Of a DNA stretch of 64,000 bases, positions 34,980-44,500 are shown piece after piece. Both the position numbers and the translations under genes were made by a program. Positions within the stretch are counted from its first letter, which is position 1. The number at the start of each line of letters is the position of its first letter. The notes under the pieces are model-generated. The model was not told the DNA's origin. It did no database searches and saw only the letters and a list, made by a program, of their open reading frames with translations. The stretch is from Alistipes sp. (GTDB lineage Bacteria > Bacteroidota > Bacteroidia > Bacteroidales > Rikenellaceae), in NCBI GenBank assembly GCA_017631275.1, contig JAGBTQ010000003.1:186001-250000 (forward strand), in the 5' to 3' direction.

Positions 34980-35042
34980 TTTATGCTTATGAGCAATGAG
35001 CGTCTATCGAATAGATAACAAATAATTTAAACAAATACCATT

Positions 35043-35858
35043 ATGAAGAGACTTTTTACACTATCAGCAATCTGTGTTGCTATGCTATCGCTCGTGGGTT
35101 GTGACAGCAAGCAGAAGGCAATTAATGAGTGGATTAAGGGCGAGGTTGACCATTTTGTGGCACTCGAGGCTGAGCATCCATCGCTCTACTACTTTGTTGA
35201 CGATGCCCGAACGCTCGATTTGATGAGAGTCGATCTCGATACGTTTGAAGCTAATAAGCTGACATCGTTCAATGGTAACGACTATATCTTTAGTTATATA
35301 AAAGGATATATCCTTCCCGAGGATAGAGGCTATGGCGGTAGCACATCTTTCGTAATTACGGGTTATTGTGATAAAGAGTCTAATAGCTATAAAATGGATG
35401 AGACTCATGTGGCACTTATCTACGATACTACTACAGATAGAGTGAGCGAGATTTGTCGAGGTTACACTGTTGATGTAGCGGGTGATATGATTGTGAGTAT
35501 GAAGGTGCCCAATTTTAGTTATAGCATAACAAATGTAGATGTCTATGATGCACAAGGTAATAAACTTGAGGCAAAGACCTACGTTGGCACTATAGCAAAG
35601 CAGAATGTTGTTGTTGAGCTTGTTGAGCGCAATGGCGCATTGGCTGGCTCATATTACTACACAAAATATGGCCCTGGCAAGTCGCGCATCAAACTGCTTG
35701 GCACGATTGACCAAAATCGCAACATAGAGGTTACAGGTTACAACTTCTCAGATTCGGTATGTGAGACCTGGGAAGGTACCATCAAAGATGGTCAGATTTG
35801 TGCCACATTTAAGGCTGGTAGCCGAACTTATGAGTTTACACTCACCGAGCAGAAGTAG
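35043..35858 (+). CDS. Paralogous lipoprotein, copy 1
   Basis: 271 residues; the lipobox LSLVGC ends the signal at Cys20. The first 40 mature residues are helical (NEWIKGEVDHF), followed by a beta-rich domain with the shared pattern YILPEDRGYG, TYVGTIAKQNVVVELVE and GSYYYTKYGPG, ending TFTLTEQK-like (EFTLTEQK). The same pattern occurs in the next two genes. The family is unknown to me. The GTxxKQ...GSYYY block resembles turns in DUF-type beta-barrel calycins, but that is a guess. Confidence 0.75.
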   Translation: MKRLFTLSAICVAMLSLVGCDSKQKAINEWIKGEVDHFVALEAEHPSLYYFVDDARTLDLMRVDLDTFEANKLTSFNGNDYIFSYIKGYILPEDRGYGGSTSFVITGYCDKESNSYKMDETHVALIYDTTTDRVSEICRGYTVDVAGDMIVSMKVPNFSYSITNVDVYDAQGNKLEAKTYVGTIAKQNVVVELVERNGALAGSYYYTKYGPGKSRIKLLGTIDQNRNIEVTGYNFSDSVCETWEGTIKDGQICATFKAGSRTYEFTLTEQK

Positions 35859-35907
35859 GCGTAGGGTGATATGACAATTTTTTTGTAACACTAAATATTG
35901 AATAGTT

Positions 35908-36816
35908 ATGAAACGAGTAATAAACATATTTTTAATCGCTGTCGTTGCGCTGCTGTTTGTGGGTTGTGGCAATAAGTATGAGAATAGGGCTAAGGAGTGG
36001 CTCTTGTCGAACGTCAATTATATAAATATTCCCGACGACGATAACACTATCTATTACATTGAGAACTCGCCATATTACAGTTATGCTCAAAATACCTACT
36101 TTAAAGACCTATTTAAAGTAAACCTTGAAACTGGCGAGAAGGTTGCTGTTGAGCAGCTATCGTGCAATGGCGTTACATATCGTTTCGACGGTGCTATAAC
36201 AGGTTTTGTTCTTCCTGCCGACCGTGGTCTTGAGCAGGGCACTACCTTTGCTATTGTCACACGATTAGTTGACCTCAACGATAAGTTCACCGACGATTTC
36301 TACTATGCATTTGCGATTGATGCTGCGACACAAACCGCAAAACTTGTAAACAAGAGCTATAATACGCGCGTATATGGCGACATGATCGTTAGCGAATTAA
36401 AAGATGCTAAATATGCCAATCAGCTAAAGGGTGTAACAACCTATGATGTAAATGGCAACGCTGTTGAACCACGAGTGTTCAAGGGTACTATTGCTAAGCA
36501 GAATGTTACTGCGGAGCTATGGGTGTCTAAAAATAGGATTTTTGGCTCGTACTACTACGACAAGTATGGCCCAGAGAATAGAATTAGACTTATAGGAGAA
36601 CTAACAGAGGATAATCATTTTGATATTGTAGGATCTCAGGATAATTACTTCTACAACTTCTGGGGCAGTCTGATGAGTGCTTCTCACACAGAGTACTGGA
36701 AGGGTAAGCTCGTAGAGGGTCGTATCGAGGCAGGCTTCCACAAGTATTCATACGATCCTAAGCTCTACGACTTCACTCTTAACGAGGTAATTAACGAAAC
36801 TACAAAGATCGACTAA
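35908..36816 (+). CDS. Paralogous lipoprotein, copy 2
   Basis: 302 residues, lipobox LFVGC at residues 17-21. It shares with its neighbours a helical start (AKEWLLSNVNYI), FVLPADRGLE, RVFKGTIAKQNVTAELWVS, GSYYYDKYGPENR and a final YDFTLNE. It has a short insertion near the C-terminus (FYNFWGSLMSASHTE). Only 49 bp separate it from copy 1 and 3 bp from copy 3, so the three are one transcript. Confidence 0.75.
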   Translation: MKRVINIFLIAVVALLFVGCGNKYENRAKEWLLSNVNYINIPDDDNTIYYIENSPYYSYAQNTYFKDLFKVNLETGEKVAVEQLSCNGVTYRFDGAITGFVLPADRGLEQGTTFAIVTRLVDLNDKFTDDFYYAFAIDAATQTAKLVNKSYNTRVYGDMIVSELKDAKYANQLKGVTTYDVNGNAVEPRVFKGTIAKQNVTAELWVSKNRIFGSYYYDKYGPENRIRLIGELTEDNHFDIVGSQDNYFYNFWGSLMSASHTEYWKGKLVEGRIEAGFHKYSYDPKLYDFTLNEVINETTKID

Positions 36817-36819
36817 GCT

Positions 36820-38433
36820 ATGAAGAGCGTTGTAAAACTTTTAGGCGTCGCCTCTTTGGCGATGTTGCTACTTAGCTGTGGTAGTAAGAATTCTGCGATG
36901 GATGCAGCTAACGATTACTTGCTCAACAAGGTAGATTTTCTCTACTCAGAGCAGGGCGCTGAGAAGTATATATATCACATGAGTGAGAATGTGGCTGACA
37001 ACTACTGTCATCTTGTGAAGCATAACCTAAATACGGGTGTTAGTGCCGAGTTGTTGAAATTCGAGGGCGACCGCAAGCACTCGTTTGATGCTTATGAGGG
37101 TTGGATTGTGCCTGAGGATAAAGGTCTTAATAGCAAGGCCACAAGCTTTGGCCTTTTGGGATTCTATCGCGTTTTCCGCAACCCTGGTGCCGATAACTCT
37201 TCGGCACTACTCTACGACCTTACCAATGACAAGTTTAAGACCATTGTGTCGTCAAATGGCGTAAGCGTTTATAACGACTTCTTTGTTTCGTATAAAATGA
37301 CCTATGCGGGTTGGACAGGCTATATCTATCGTGATATGACGGTTTACGATGTTAATGGTAATGAGCTCGGCTACGACACCTATAAGGGCGTGTATAACGG
37401 CAAGAACTACGAGGCAAAGATTGCAACAACCAACACTAAGCTAAACTATGTGGTGTTGATGATTGGCATCGACGGCAAGCGTGATTTTGATGTCTATGTT
37501 TGTTGCCGAGACAATACTGGTAAGTTGACACATTGTGGTAAATCGATCGATTTTGGAACACTTGTTAATGGTGTGCTTACTGTTAATACACAGTTTTATG
37601 ATGGTGGCATGGAGCTCGCTTTTACGGAGGGTGCGGGTGTAACAAAGCAACTACCAGCTGCTAAGGAGCCAGTTAAGCTTACACACAATGAGGATGTGCT
37701 AAAGTGGATACGCTCAAATATCCCTTATGTGATCTCTATGTCAGAGGAGAGCCCTGCACTATATTACGTGCATAGAAACAAGTCGTACCGCGGACAGCTT
37801 GATCAGTACTATAAGTATATTATTCGTTACGACCTCGAGAGTGGCGAGGAGCGAGCTCTTGAGCTAACAGTTGAGGGCGAGGAGGATAAGGTGTCGAAGT
37901 TTAGCGAGGTAATCGTTCCTGAGGATAAGGGCTACGACAACGAAAATCCTGTGATTAAGCTTGTTATAAAAGACAAGGTCTATGCTTACGAATTGACTAG
38001 TGGCAAGCTCACTAAGATACATGACGGACGTAGATTGTATGTAACAGGTGATATGATTGCCGATGCGGAGATTGTCGATTCTTATCCTAACCATGTTGGA
38101 GACATTGATATCTATGACAGCAACATGACAAAGTTGGAGTGTAGAACGTTTACAGGTGTCGTAAACAAGAAGTCGGCGACAGTGGAGCTTGTTATCGATA
38201 ATAGCGGCAGAGTTCTTGGCTCGTACTACACAAATAAGCCTAATGTTCGCACGTTGCTCATGGGAAAGGTGCAGCTAGATGGTTCACTCTTCCTCGAGGG
38301 CTTTATTGGCGATACATATAACTGCGAGACATGGAGTGGAACACTCAAAGATGCTGTGCTAACAGCAAACTATAAGTATGATTATATGCTGCTTAGAAAG
38401 TCGGGCAGCGTGTCGCTCACAGAGCAGAAATAG
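36820..38433 (+). CDS. Paralogous lipoprotein, copy 3, with two tandem domains
   Basis: 537 residues, lipobox LLLSC near residue 20. Two copies of the family domain: residues 25-280 (WIVPEDKGLN, DTYKGVYNGKNYEAKI) and 290-537 (VIVPEDKGYD, RTFTGVVNKKSATVELVI, GSYYTNKPN, final VSLTEQK). The second half is closer to copies 1 and 2; the first lacks GSYYY. I infer an internal duplication after gene duplication. A strong terminator follows. Confidence 0.75.
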   Translation: MKSVVKLLGVASLAMLLLSCGSKNSAMDAANDYLLNKVDFLYSEQGAEKYIYHMSENVADNYCHLVKHNLNTGVSAELLKFEGDRKHSFDAYEGWIVPEDKGLNSKATSFGLLGFYRVFRNPGADNSSALLYDLTNDKFKTIVSSNGVSVYNDFFVSYKMTYAGWTGYIYRDMTVYDVNGNELGYDTYKGVYNGKNYEAKIATTNTKLNYVVLMIGIDGKRDFDVYVCCRDNTGKLTHCGKSIDFGTLVNGVLTVNTQFYDGGMELAFTEGAGVTKQLPAAKEPVKLTHNEDVLKWIRSNIPYVISMSEESPALYYVHRNKSYRGQLDQYYKYIIRYDLESGEERALELTVEGEEDKVSKFSEVIVPEDKGYDNENPVIKLVIKDKVYAYELTSGKLTKIHDGRRLYVTGDMIADAEIVDSYPNHVGDIDIYDSNMTKLECRTFTGVVNKKSATVELVIDNSGRVLGSYYTNKPNVRTLLMGKVQLDGSLFLEGFIGDTYNCETWSGTLKDAVLTANYKYDYMLLRKSGSVSLTEQK

Positions 38434-38451
38434 TAGTTCTATAAGCAAACA

Positions 38452-38492
38452 CAAAAATTCCACAGGCATAACCTATGTTTGTGGAATTTTTG
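38452..38492. terminator. Terminator of the lipoprotein cluster
   Basis: Perfect 13-bp arms (CAAAAATTCCACA at 38452-38464 and its complement at 38480-38492) with a 15-base loop; A and T ends make it work on both strands. It abuts the next promoter box directly. Confidence 0.85.
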
Positions 38493-38500
38493 TATCTTTG
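38493..38500 (+). promoter_or_regulatory. -7 box of the ABC exporter operon
   Basis: TATCTTTG immediately after the terminator stem. It lies inside the longer open frame that begins at 38475, which argues for the downstream ATG at 38523. Confidence 0.5.
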
Positions 38501-38522
38501 TAAAAACAAAACCTTAAAAACC

Positions 38523-39452
38523 ATGGACTCAATACTTAGTGTTCAGCATGTTACCAAGAGCTATACGGGACATGTAGCCCTCGACGATGTGTCGTTGGAG
38601 GTGCCTCGTGGCTCGGTATATGGCTTGCTTGGCCCTAATGGTGCTGGCAAGACCACGCTAATACGTGTAATTAACCGCATAACCCTCGCCGACAAGGGTC
38701 GTGTGATGCTCGACGGCAAGGAGATATCGGTCGATGATATCTTCCACATAGGTTATATGCCAGAGGAGCGAGGACTATATAAGAAGATGCGTGTTGGCGA
38801 GCAGGCAATATTCTTTGCCCGCCTCAAGGGCCTTGATAGGCGCGATGCCGAGAAGCGCCTACGCCACTGGTTTGAGCGCTTAGGCATCTCGGACTGGTGG
38901 GGACGCAAGGTTGAGGACCTGTCGAAGGGCATGGCGCAGAAGGTGCAGTTTATATCTACGGTGCTGCACGAGCCTAAGCTTCTGATATTCGACGAGCCAT
39001 TCTCAGGCTTCGACCCAATAAATGCCAACCTACTTAAGGAGGAGATTCTCGGCTTGCGCGATAGAGGAGCAACAATCATCTTCTCGACCCACAATATGGC
39101 GTCTGTCGAGGAGATATGCGACCACATAACCCTTATCAACAAGTCGCGCAACATACTCTCAGGCTCGGTCGAGGAGATACGTCGCACGGCGGGTGGCAAC
39201 ACCTTCGAGATTACGCACCGCTCGTCGCACGAGGTACTCAGCGAGGCTGTGGGAGAGCTTGCCAACGTCATAGGCGAGAGCCGTGGTGTGGTGGGTGGAT
39301 ATACTGCCACGAAGATAGATGTTCCTCGCAACGAGGATATTCGCGAGGTCATATCACGCCTCAACGATAGGTGCGAGCTACGCGCCATGCAGGAGCTTAT
39401 GCCATCTATGAATGACATTTTTATCCGTGCCGTGAACGGAACACTTAAATAA
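38523..39452 (+). CDS. ABC transporter ATP-binding protein (NatA-like)
   Basis: 310 residues from the ATG at 38523 (MDSILSVQHVTKSYTG). Walker A GPNGAGKTTL, Q-loop region GYMPEERGLYKK, signature LSKGMAQKVQF, Walker B LLIFDEPFSG, and a switch His in FSTHNM. The C-terminal 90 residues are a DUF4162-type domain, as in NatA and other exporters. It is paired with the permease 13 bp downstream. Substrate unknown; NatA/NatB systems export sodium. Confidence 0.9.
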   Translation: MDSILSVQHVTKSYTGHVALDDVSLEVPRGSVYGLLGPNGAGKTTLIRVINRITLADKGRVMLDGKEISVDDIFHIGYMPEERGLYKKMRVGEQAIFFARLKGLDRRDAEKRLRHWFERLGISDWWGRKVEDLSKGMAQKVQFISTVLHEPKLLIFDEPFSGFDPINANLLKEEILGLRDRGATIIFSTHNMASVEEICDHITLINKSRNILSGSVEEIRRTAGGNTFEITHRSSHEVLSEAVGELANVIGESRGVVGGYTATKIDVPRNEDIREVISRLNDRCELRAMQELMPSMNDIFIRAVNGTLK

Positions 39453-39465
39453 CAGCGCAAGAATT

Positions 39466-40752
39466 ATGAAGAAGATATACCTAATCGTGGCTCGCGAGTT
39501 TACGGAGCGAGTGCGCAAGAAGTCGTTTATAGTAACCACGCTGCTCATGCCCCTCTTTATGATAGGCATGATGGTGGCACCCTCGCTCATGATGTTCTAT
39601 GGTAAGAGCGAGCAGAAGCAGGTGGTTGTCGTTGATAAGTCGGGCTTTGTTGCCGAGCGCATGCAATCTTCCGAGGAGGTGGTATTCTCGGTGCAGAACA
39701 ACCTCACGAAGGAGGAGGCGTGCCAGATATACAACGCCGAGAGCGGCATCTTTGGCATACTATATATCAACGAGGATGTCAAGGAGAGTGGCAACGTTCA
39801 GTTTATCATCAACTCCTCGTCGTCGCTCATGCTCGAGGAGCTTATCCAGTCGCAGCTTAAGAGTATCGTTGAGCGCGAGAAGCTTAAGGAGCGCTATAAC
39901 ATCGACAACCTCGACCAGATGTTGGCAGATGTGGCTGTGCCCATCGCTCTCAACACCTTCGAGAATAATGGCACGGGCAACGAGGAGGATATGGAGAGCA
40001 CCTCGGCAGGCATCAACTACATCTTGGGCATAATCCTCGGCATGCTGCTCTACATGGTCATCATCATCTACGGCCAGATGGTGCTAACCTCTGTTGTCGA
40101 GGAGAAGTCGAGCCGTGTTATAGACGTTATGGTAACCAGCTGCTCGCCCTTCCAGCTTATGATGGGTAAGATTTTGGGTATTGCTGCTGTGGCACTCACG
40201 CAGATAGCCATCTGGGCAGCGCTAATTATTGCCGCCTCTAAGTTCCTTATCCCCGCCCTCTTCTCGGCAGATGTGGCTATGTCGAGCGACGCTATGCTTC
40301 AGGGCATTATGGGCACTCTTGGCGACACAGGATATATCGCTACACTCTTTATCTACCTTGCCCTCTTTATCCTTGGAGGCTTCCTGCTCTACGCCTCGTT
40401 GTATGCTGCGGCGGGCTCGGCGGTCGACTCGGTGCAAGATGGTCAGCAGTTTAACACTATCATCATGATGCCTATTATTCTTGCTATGATTGTCATGATG
40501 TCGGTATTCAACGACCCTAACTCGCCCATCGCCTTTTGGGCATCGATGATACCCTTCACCTCGCCTATTGTGATGATTGCCCGCATACCTTTCGGCATTC
40601 CTACATGGGAGGTTGTAGTATCGCTGGTGGTGCTCTACCTAAGCTTTGTTGTCACCACATGGCTCTCAGCAAAGATATACCGCATAGGTATATTTATGCA
40701 CGGCAAGCGACCTTCGTGGGGGGAGCTTGCTAAGTGGCTCAAAACAAAGTAA
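39466..40752 (+). CDS. ABC-2 type permease (NatB-like)
   Basis: 428 residues: one N-terminal helix (SFIVTTLLMPLFMIGMMVAP), a periplasmic domain (residues 50-180), and five or six C-terminal helices with VVEEKSSRVIDVMVTSCSPFQLMMGKILG, the hallmark of NatB/ABC-2 membrane 3-12 permeases. Its TAA stop codon is the first part of the structured element at 40751. Confidence 0.9.
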   Translation: MKKIYLIVAREFTERVRKKSFIVTTLLMPLFMIGMMVAPSLMMFYGKSEQKQVVVVDKSGFVAERMQSSEEVVFSVQNNLTKEEACQIYNAESGIFGILYINEDVKESGNVQFIINSSSSLMLEELIQSQLKSIVEREKLKERYNIDNLDQMLADVAVPIALNTFENNGTGNEEDMESTSAGINYILGIILGMLLYMVIIIYGQMVLTSVVEEKSSRVIDVMVTSCSPFQLMMGKILGIAAVALTQIAIWAALIIAASKFLIPALFSADVAMSSDAMLQGIMGTLGDTGYIATLFIYLALFILGGFLLYASLYAAAGSAVDSVQDGQQFNTIIMMPIILAMIVMMSVFNDPNSPIAFWASMIPFTSPIVMIARIPFGIPTWEVVVSLVVLYLSFVVTTWLSAKIYRIGIFMHGKRPSWGELAKWLKTK

Positions 40753-40878
40753 TTTCTTGTGATAGGGGGTCGATTGCGGCCCCTAGAAAAAATGCCACCA
40801 ATGGGACGTACATCTAGTACTACCCATCGGTGGCATTTTTGCCGAGTGTAGCACTCGGCACCCTTCTGACAAGAAATT
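40751..40878 (+). repeat. Stop-codon-abutting structured element, copy A
   Basis: The outer arms AATTTCTTGT (40751-40760) and ACAAGAAATT (40869-40878) are a perfect 10-bp inverted repeat; the left arm includes AA of the TAA stop. Inside are AGGGG/CCCCT, a long hairpin of AAAAATGCCACC/GGTGGCATTTTT with the GTAC-loop-GTAC tip, and GCCGAGTG-TAG-CACTCGGC (40841-40859). The T-run after the middle hairpin could terminate transcription. Nearly identical to copy D at 57325. Confidence 0.85.
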
Positions 40879-40899
40879 GTTTCTCGCTGATTGAGGTGG

Positions 40900-41118
40900 G
40901 CTGGGGCATAGGGAAGATTGGAAGAATAGGGAAGATAGGGAAAGGGGTATAGAGACAACAAAGACAACAGAGACAACAGAGACAACAAAGAAACTCGGGT
41001 ATCAAACAATAATCTCTATTCTCTCTGCTCTCTCTGCTCTCTCTGCTGTCCCTATCTTCCCTATTTTCCCTACTCTCCTTATTAACCTCGTGCAAAGCGC
41101 ATCGCACCTCTCCCCTCT
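40900..41118. repeat. Nonamer-periodic array downstream of copy A
   Basis: Strict 9-bp units: ATAGGGAAG-type, then AGACAACAG-type (about 40951-40990), then CTCTCTGCT-type (about 41010-41045) and TTCCCTATT-type. G-rich units on the left are complementary to C-rich units on the right, so the block could fold back. It ends with CTCGTGCAAAGCGCATCGCACC, a diverged form of the GTGCGAAGCACACC block (quoted in parts). No gene is seen in this 412-bp gap. Confidence 0.75.
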
Positions 41119-41130
41119 TACACCCAACAA

Positions 41131-41160
41131 AAAAAGGACAACCAAGCGGTTGTCCTTTTT
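41131..41160 (-). terminator. Terminator of the efflux operon
   Basis: 13-bp perfect stem, AAAAAGGACAACC (41131-41143) with its complement at 41148-41160 and loop AAGC. A- and T-flanked, so bidirectional, 4 bp after the PG0541-type stop codon. Confidence 0.88.
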
Positions 41161-41164
41161 GTTG

Positions 41165-41458
41165 CTACATCATCGCTGTGATGTCCCAGACAAAGGCTCG
41201 TGAGCCCTGCTGCTCGGTGAGCGAGTCGATTTCGCGAAGCTCGTTGAGTAGTATCTCAATCTTCTCGTCCTCGACAATAGCCAAGATTGACGAGTTCATA
41301 GATGGCCATGCGTGGGTGCCGTAGTGTGGCTCGCCCGTGTTGGTGCCACGACCCTCAGTAAGTGCCCAGCGTGTGAAGCCACGAACACCATTGTCATCAA
41401 GCATCTTGTTGATGCGGTCGGTGAGGGCTTGATTATATGAAACGAAAAATGCCTTCAT
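41165..41458 (-). CDS. PG0541-family transporter-associated PII-like protein
   Basis: 97 residues with a ferredoxin-like/PII-type pattern: MKAFFVSYNQALTDRINKMLDDNGVRGFTRW, then GTHAWPSMNSSILAIVEDEKIEILLNELREI. This matches the small protein encoded next to RND pumps in Porphyromonas and relatives. A regulatory role on the pump is inferred from the PII-like fold and conserved location. It lies 43 bp after the RND permease gene in the same operon. Confidence 0.85.
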   Translation of the reverse strand: MKAFFVSYNQALTDRINKMLDDNGVRGFTRWALTEGRGTNTGEPHYGTHAWPSMNSSILAIVEDEKIEILLNELREIDSLTEQQGSRAFVWDITAMM

Positions 41459-41501
41459 ATTCTATTGTTATATATAGGGTGGTGTGACCCACCCCGATTG
41501 A

Positions 41502-44500
41502 TTACTGATTATTCTGCTGTGCCTCGAGCTTCTTGCGGCGGATAAACTCCTCCTCAACCTGACGGCGTGCAGCCTTACGTGCTGCCTTGCGCTCCTTGCG
41601 ACCCTCCATCATGGCATAGAGAGCTGGCACGATAAAGAGGGTGATGAGCGTAGAGGCAACAAGACCACCTACTACCGACACACCCATAGGCTGCCAAATC
41701 TCGGAGCCCTCGCCGATACCCATAGCCATAGGCACCATACCAAGGATTGTGGTGAACGAGGTCATGAGCACAGGACGAAGACGGCTCTTACCACCCTGGA
41801 TAACAGCGTCAGAGAGTGCTGTGCCACGCTCAACAAGCAAGTTCATGTAGTCCACCATCACGATACCGTTCTTGGTAACGATACCCACAAGCATGATAGC
41901 ACCGATGAGCGCAATGAGCGAGAGTGGTGTTGACGATAGCCACAAGGCGATGAACACACCCGACATAGCAAACGGAATGGTGAACATGATGATGAATGGG
42001 TATGCCAACGACTCGAACTGCGTAGCCATAACGATATACACCAAGATGATGATAAGGATAAGCAACATACCAATGTCGCTAAATGCCTCGCCCTGATCCT
42101 CGATAGAGCCACCAAGCTCAAGGTCAAGACCTGTTGGCACGTCGTAGGTAGCCAACACCGAGTTAACCTCGGCAACAGCCTCACCAAGGGCTACGCCAGC
42201 ACCCACAGCACCCTTAACGGTGATGATACGCTGACGGTTCTCACGCTCAATCTCAGGTGATGCGAAGTCCTCGTGGATTGTAGCCACATCACGGAGCTTG
42301 AGGGCACGGCCCTGAGGTGTGTAGAGCACGATGTTCTCTACATCCTCCAATGACTCTCTATATGGCTCGGCATAGCGTACAACGATGTTATACTCGTCGC
42401 CATCCTCACGATACTTGGTGCACTCGTAGCCATAGATGCGGTTACGCACAAACTGAGCCACGGTTGATGCGTTGAGGCCATAGTACGATAGCTTGTCACG
42501 GTCGAACTGAACGTTGAACTCGGGCTGAAGATCCTCGCGCGAGAGCTGAACATCACGCATGGTGCTTAGCTTCGACATCTTTGCCTGAAGATCCTTAGCT
42601 GTAGCCAAGGCGTTGTCCATGTTGTGGCCAAACACCTTGATATCTACGGTACTAGCGCCACCGCCACCAGGGCCACCGCCACCACCAGGCGTTACTGAGA
42701 ACTCTCTAATCTCGGGAATTGCTGCAAGCTCCTTACGTAGTTCATCAGCAATCTCGAAGATTGTAGGACGCTCGATGTCCGAGAGTCGTGGCATACGAAT
42801 GTTGTAGTTGATGATGTGCGAGCCAGTGGTCTGCATAGCCGCAAAGGCGTTGTTCGACGAGTTGGCACCTGCCGAGGTAGATACCATATATACGAATGGA
42901 TACTTCTCGGCGATGATCTGGTCAATCTGGCGTGCCACCTTCACAGTCTCATCAACATGTGTGTTCTGCTCAACCTTTACAGACATTGTCAAACGAGCAT
43001 TATCAGAAGGTGGGAAGAACTCGGTAGGCACCTGCTTGATGAGCATGAGCGATACGCCGAAGAAAGCGAAGAGCACCAAGATAGTGGTCTTACGCCACTT
43101 AACAACAAAGCGCAAGGCACGCTCGTATGCGTTATCCAACCAGTGCAAAGCCTTGTCGATAGGCTTGTAGAGAATACCGATGCCCTTATATGTATGCTCG
43201 CCACCCTCAATCTTAAGCATGTATGCCGAGAGCATAGGCGTAAGTGTGATAGCCGCAGTGGTCGAGATACATACCACGATGGTAACAATCCAACCAAGCT
43301 CCTTGAACATAACACCTGCCATACCAGGAATCATGGTAAGAGGCATGAACACCGCAACAACAACAAGCGTTGTGGCGATAACTGAGAGCCACACCTCATT
43401 GGTTGCATAGATAGCCGCCTCCTTAGGGTTAGAGCCTCGCTCGATATGTGTGGTGATGTTCTCCAACACTACGATGGCATCATCTACAACCATACCGATG
43501 GCAATCGAAAGTGCCGAGAGCGAGATGATGTTAAGTGTTGAGCCTGTGGCATAAAGGTAGATAAATGCACATATCAACGAGATAGGAATCGTCAGACAGA
43601 TGATAAACGTAGCACGCCAACGACCCAAGAACACCATAACCACCAAGATAACGAAGATAAAGGCGTACATGATGGTCTCTGCCAATGAGTTGATAGCATC
43701 CTTAATCTCTCGTGACGACTCGAAAATGGTCTCCACCTTACAGTCGGGTGGAAGCGTAGGAATGATGTTTACCAGGCGCTTCTGCACATCCTCGATAATC
43801 TGCACGGTGTTGGCACCTGTCTGCTTCTGAATCATGATACGCACACCACGACGACCATTGATACGCTCGTCCATGGTTGCCTCCTCCAATGTATCGACAA
43901 TCTCGGCAACGTCCTTGAGCATCACGGTGCGACCACCAGCATTCGACACAACGATGTCGAGAAGCTCACGGCTGTCGTCAAACTCAAGGTCGGTCTTTAG
44001 GTTGAAGGTCTGAGTGCCAAGGTCGAGCGAGCCCGCAGGAATGTTGATGTTCTCCGAAGCAATAATCTGACCTAGTGACTCTACGGTAAGGCCATAAGCC
44101 TCAAGCTTCTTAGGATCGACATTCACCTGCACCTCACGCTCACGAGCGCCGATAACAGCCACCGAACCGATACCGTTCACACGGTTAAGGTCGTTTACAA
44201 GCTTGTCATCGAGAATCTTGGCAAGGGCAGCATAGCTCTCATCGGCAGTAACCGAGAGCATCATGATAGGCATCATCGACGATGATAGCTTCATGACAGT
44301 TGGATACTCCACGTCGTCGGGGAGGATTGACTGTGTGCGGCTGACGATGTCTCGCACGTCATTTGCCGCCTCCGTCAGATCACATCCATACTCAAACTCC
44401 AACGTAATCATAGAGACGTTGTCCTTCGACTTCGAGGTTATCTTGTCGAGGTTGTCGATAGAGTTGAGCTGGTCCTCGAGAACACGGGTGATGTTGGTCT

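Noticed and set aside
38452-38500. Riboswitch before the ABC exporter operon
   Set aside because: The stem is explained as a terminator with A and T flanks; no conserved aptamer core was seen.
40751-40878. Resemblance of the element arms to box C/D RNA (GTGATAA near the 5 prime side, CTGA near the 3 prime side)
   Set aside because: Bacteria lack box C/D RNPs, and the bases are better explained as parts of an imperfect stem with an A-T pair between two mismatches.
40751-40878. tRNA or tRNA-like gene in the cloverleaf-like element
   Set aside because: No T-loop GTTCRAA, no anticodon arm of proper size and no CCA acceptor; arm lengths do not fit.
40820-41107. 95-codon frame with Arg/Glu/Ser repeats on the minus strand
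   Set aside because: Again the nonamer array read in one frame; no initiation signal and no conserved flanks.
42816-43385. 189-codon frame opposite the RND permease gene
   Set aside because: Shadow of the minus-strand gene, rich in His/Cys/Arg and without recognisable domain.
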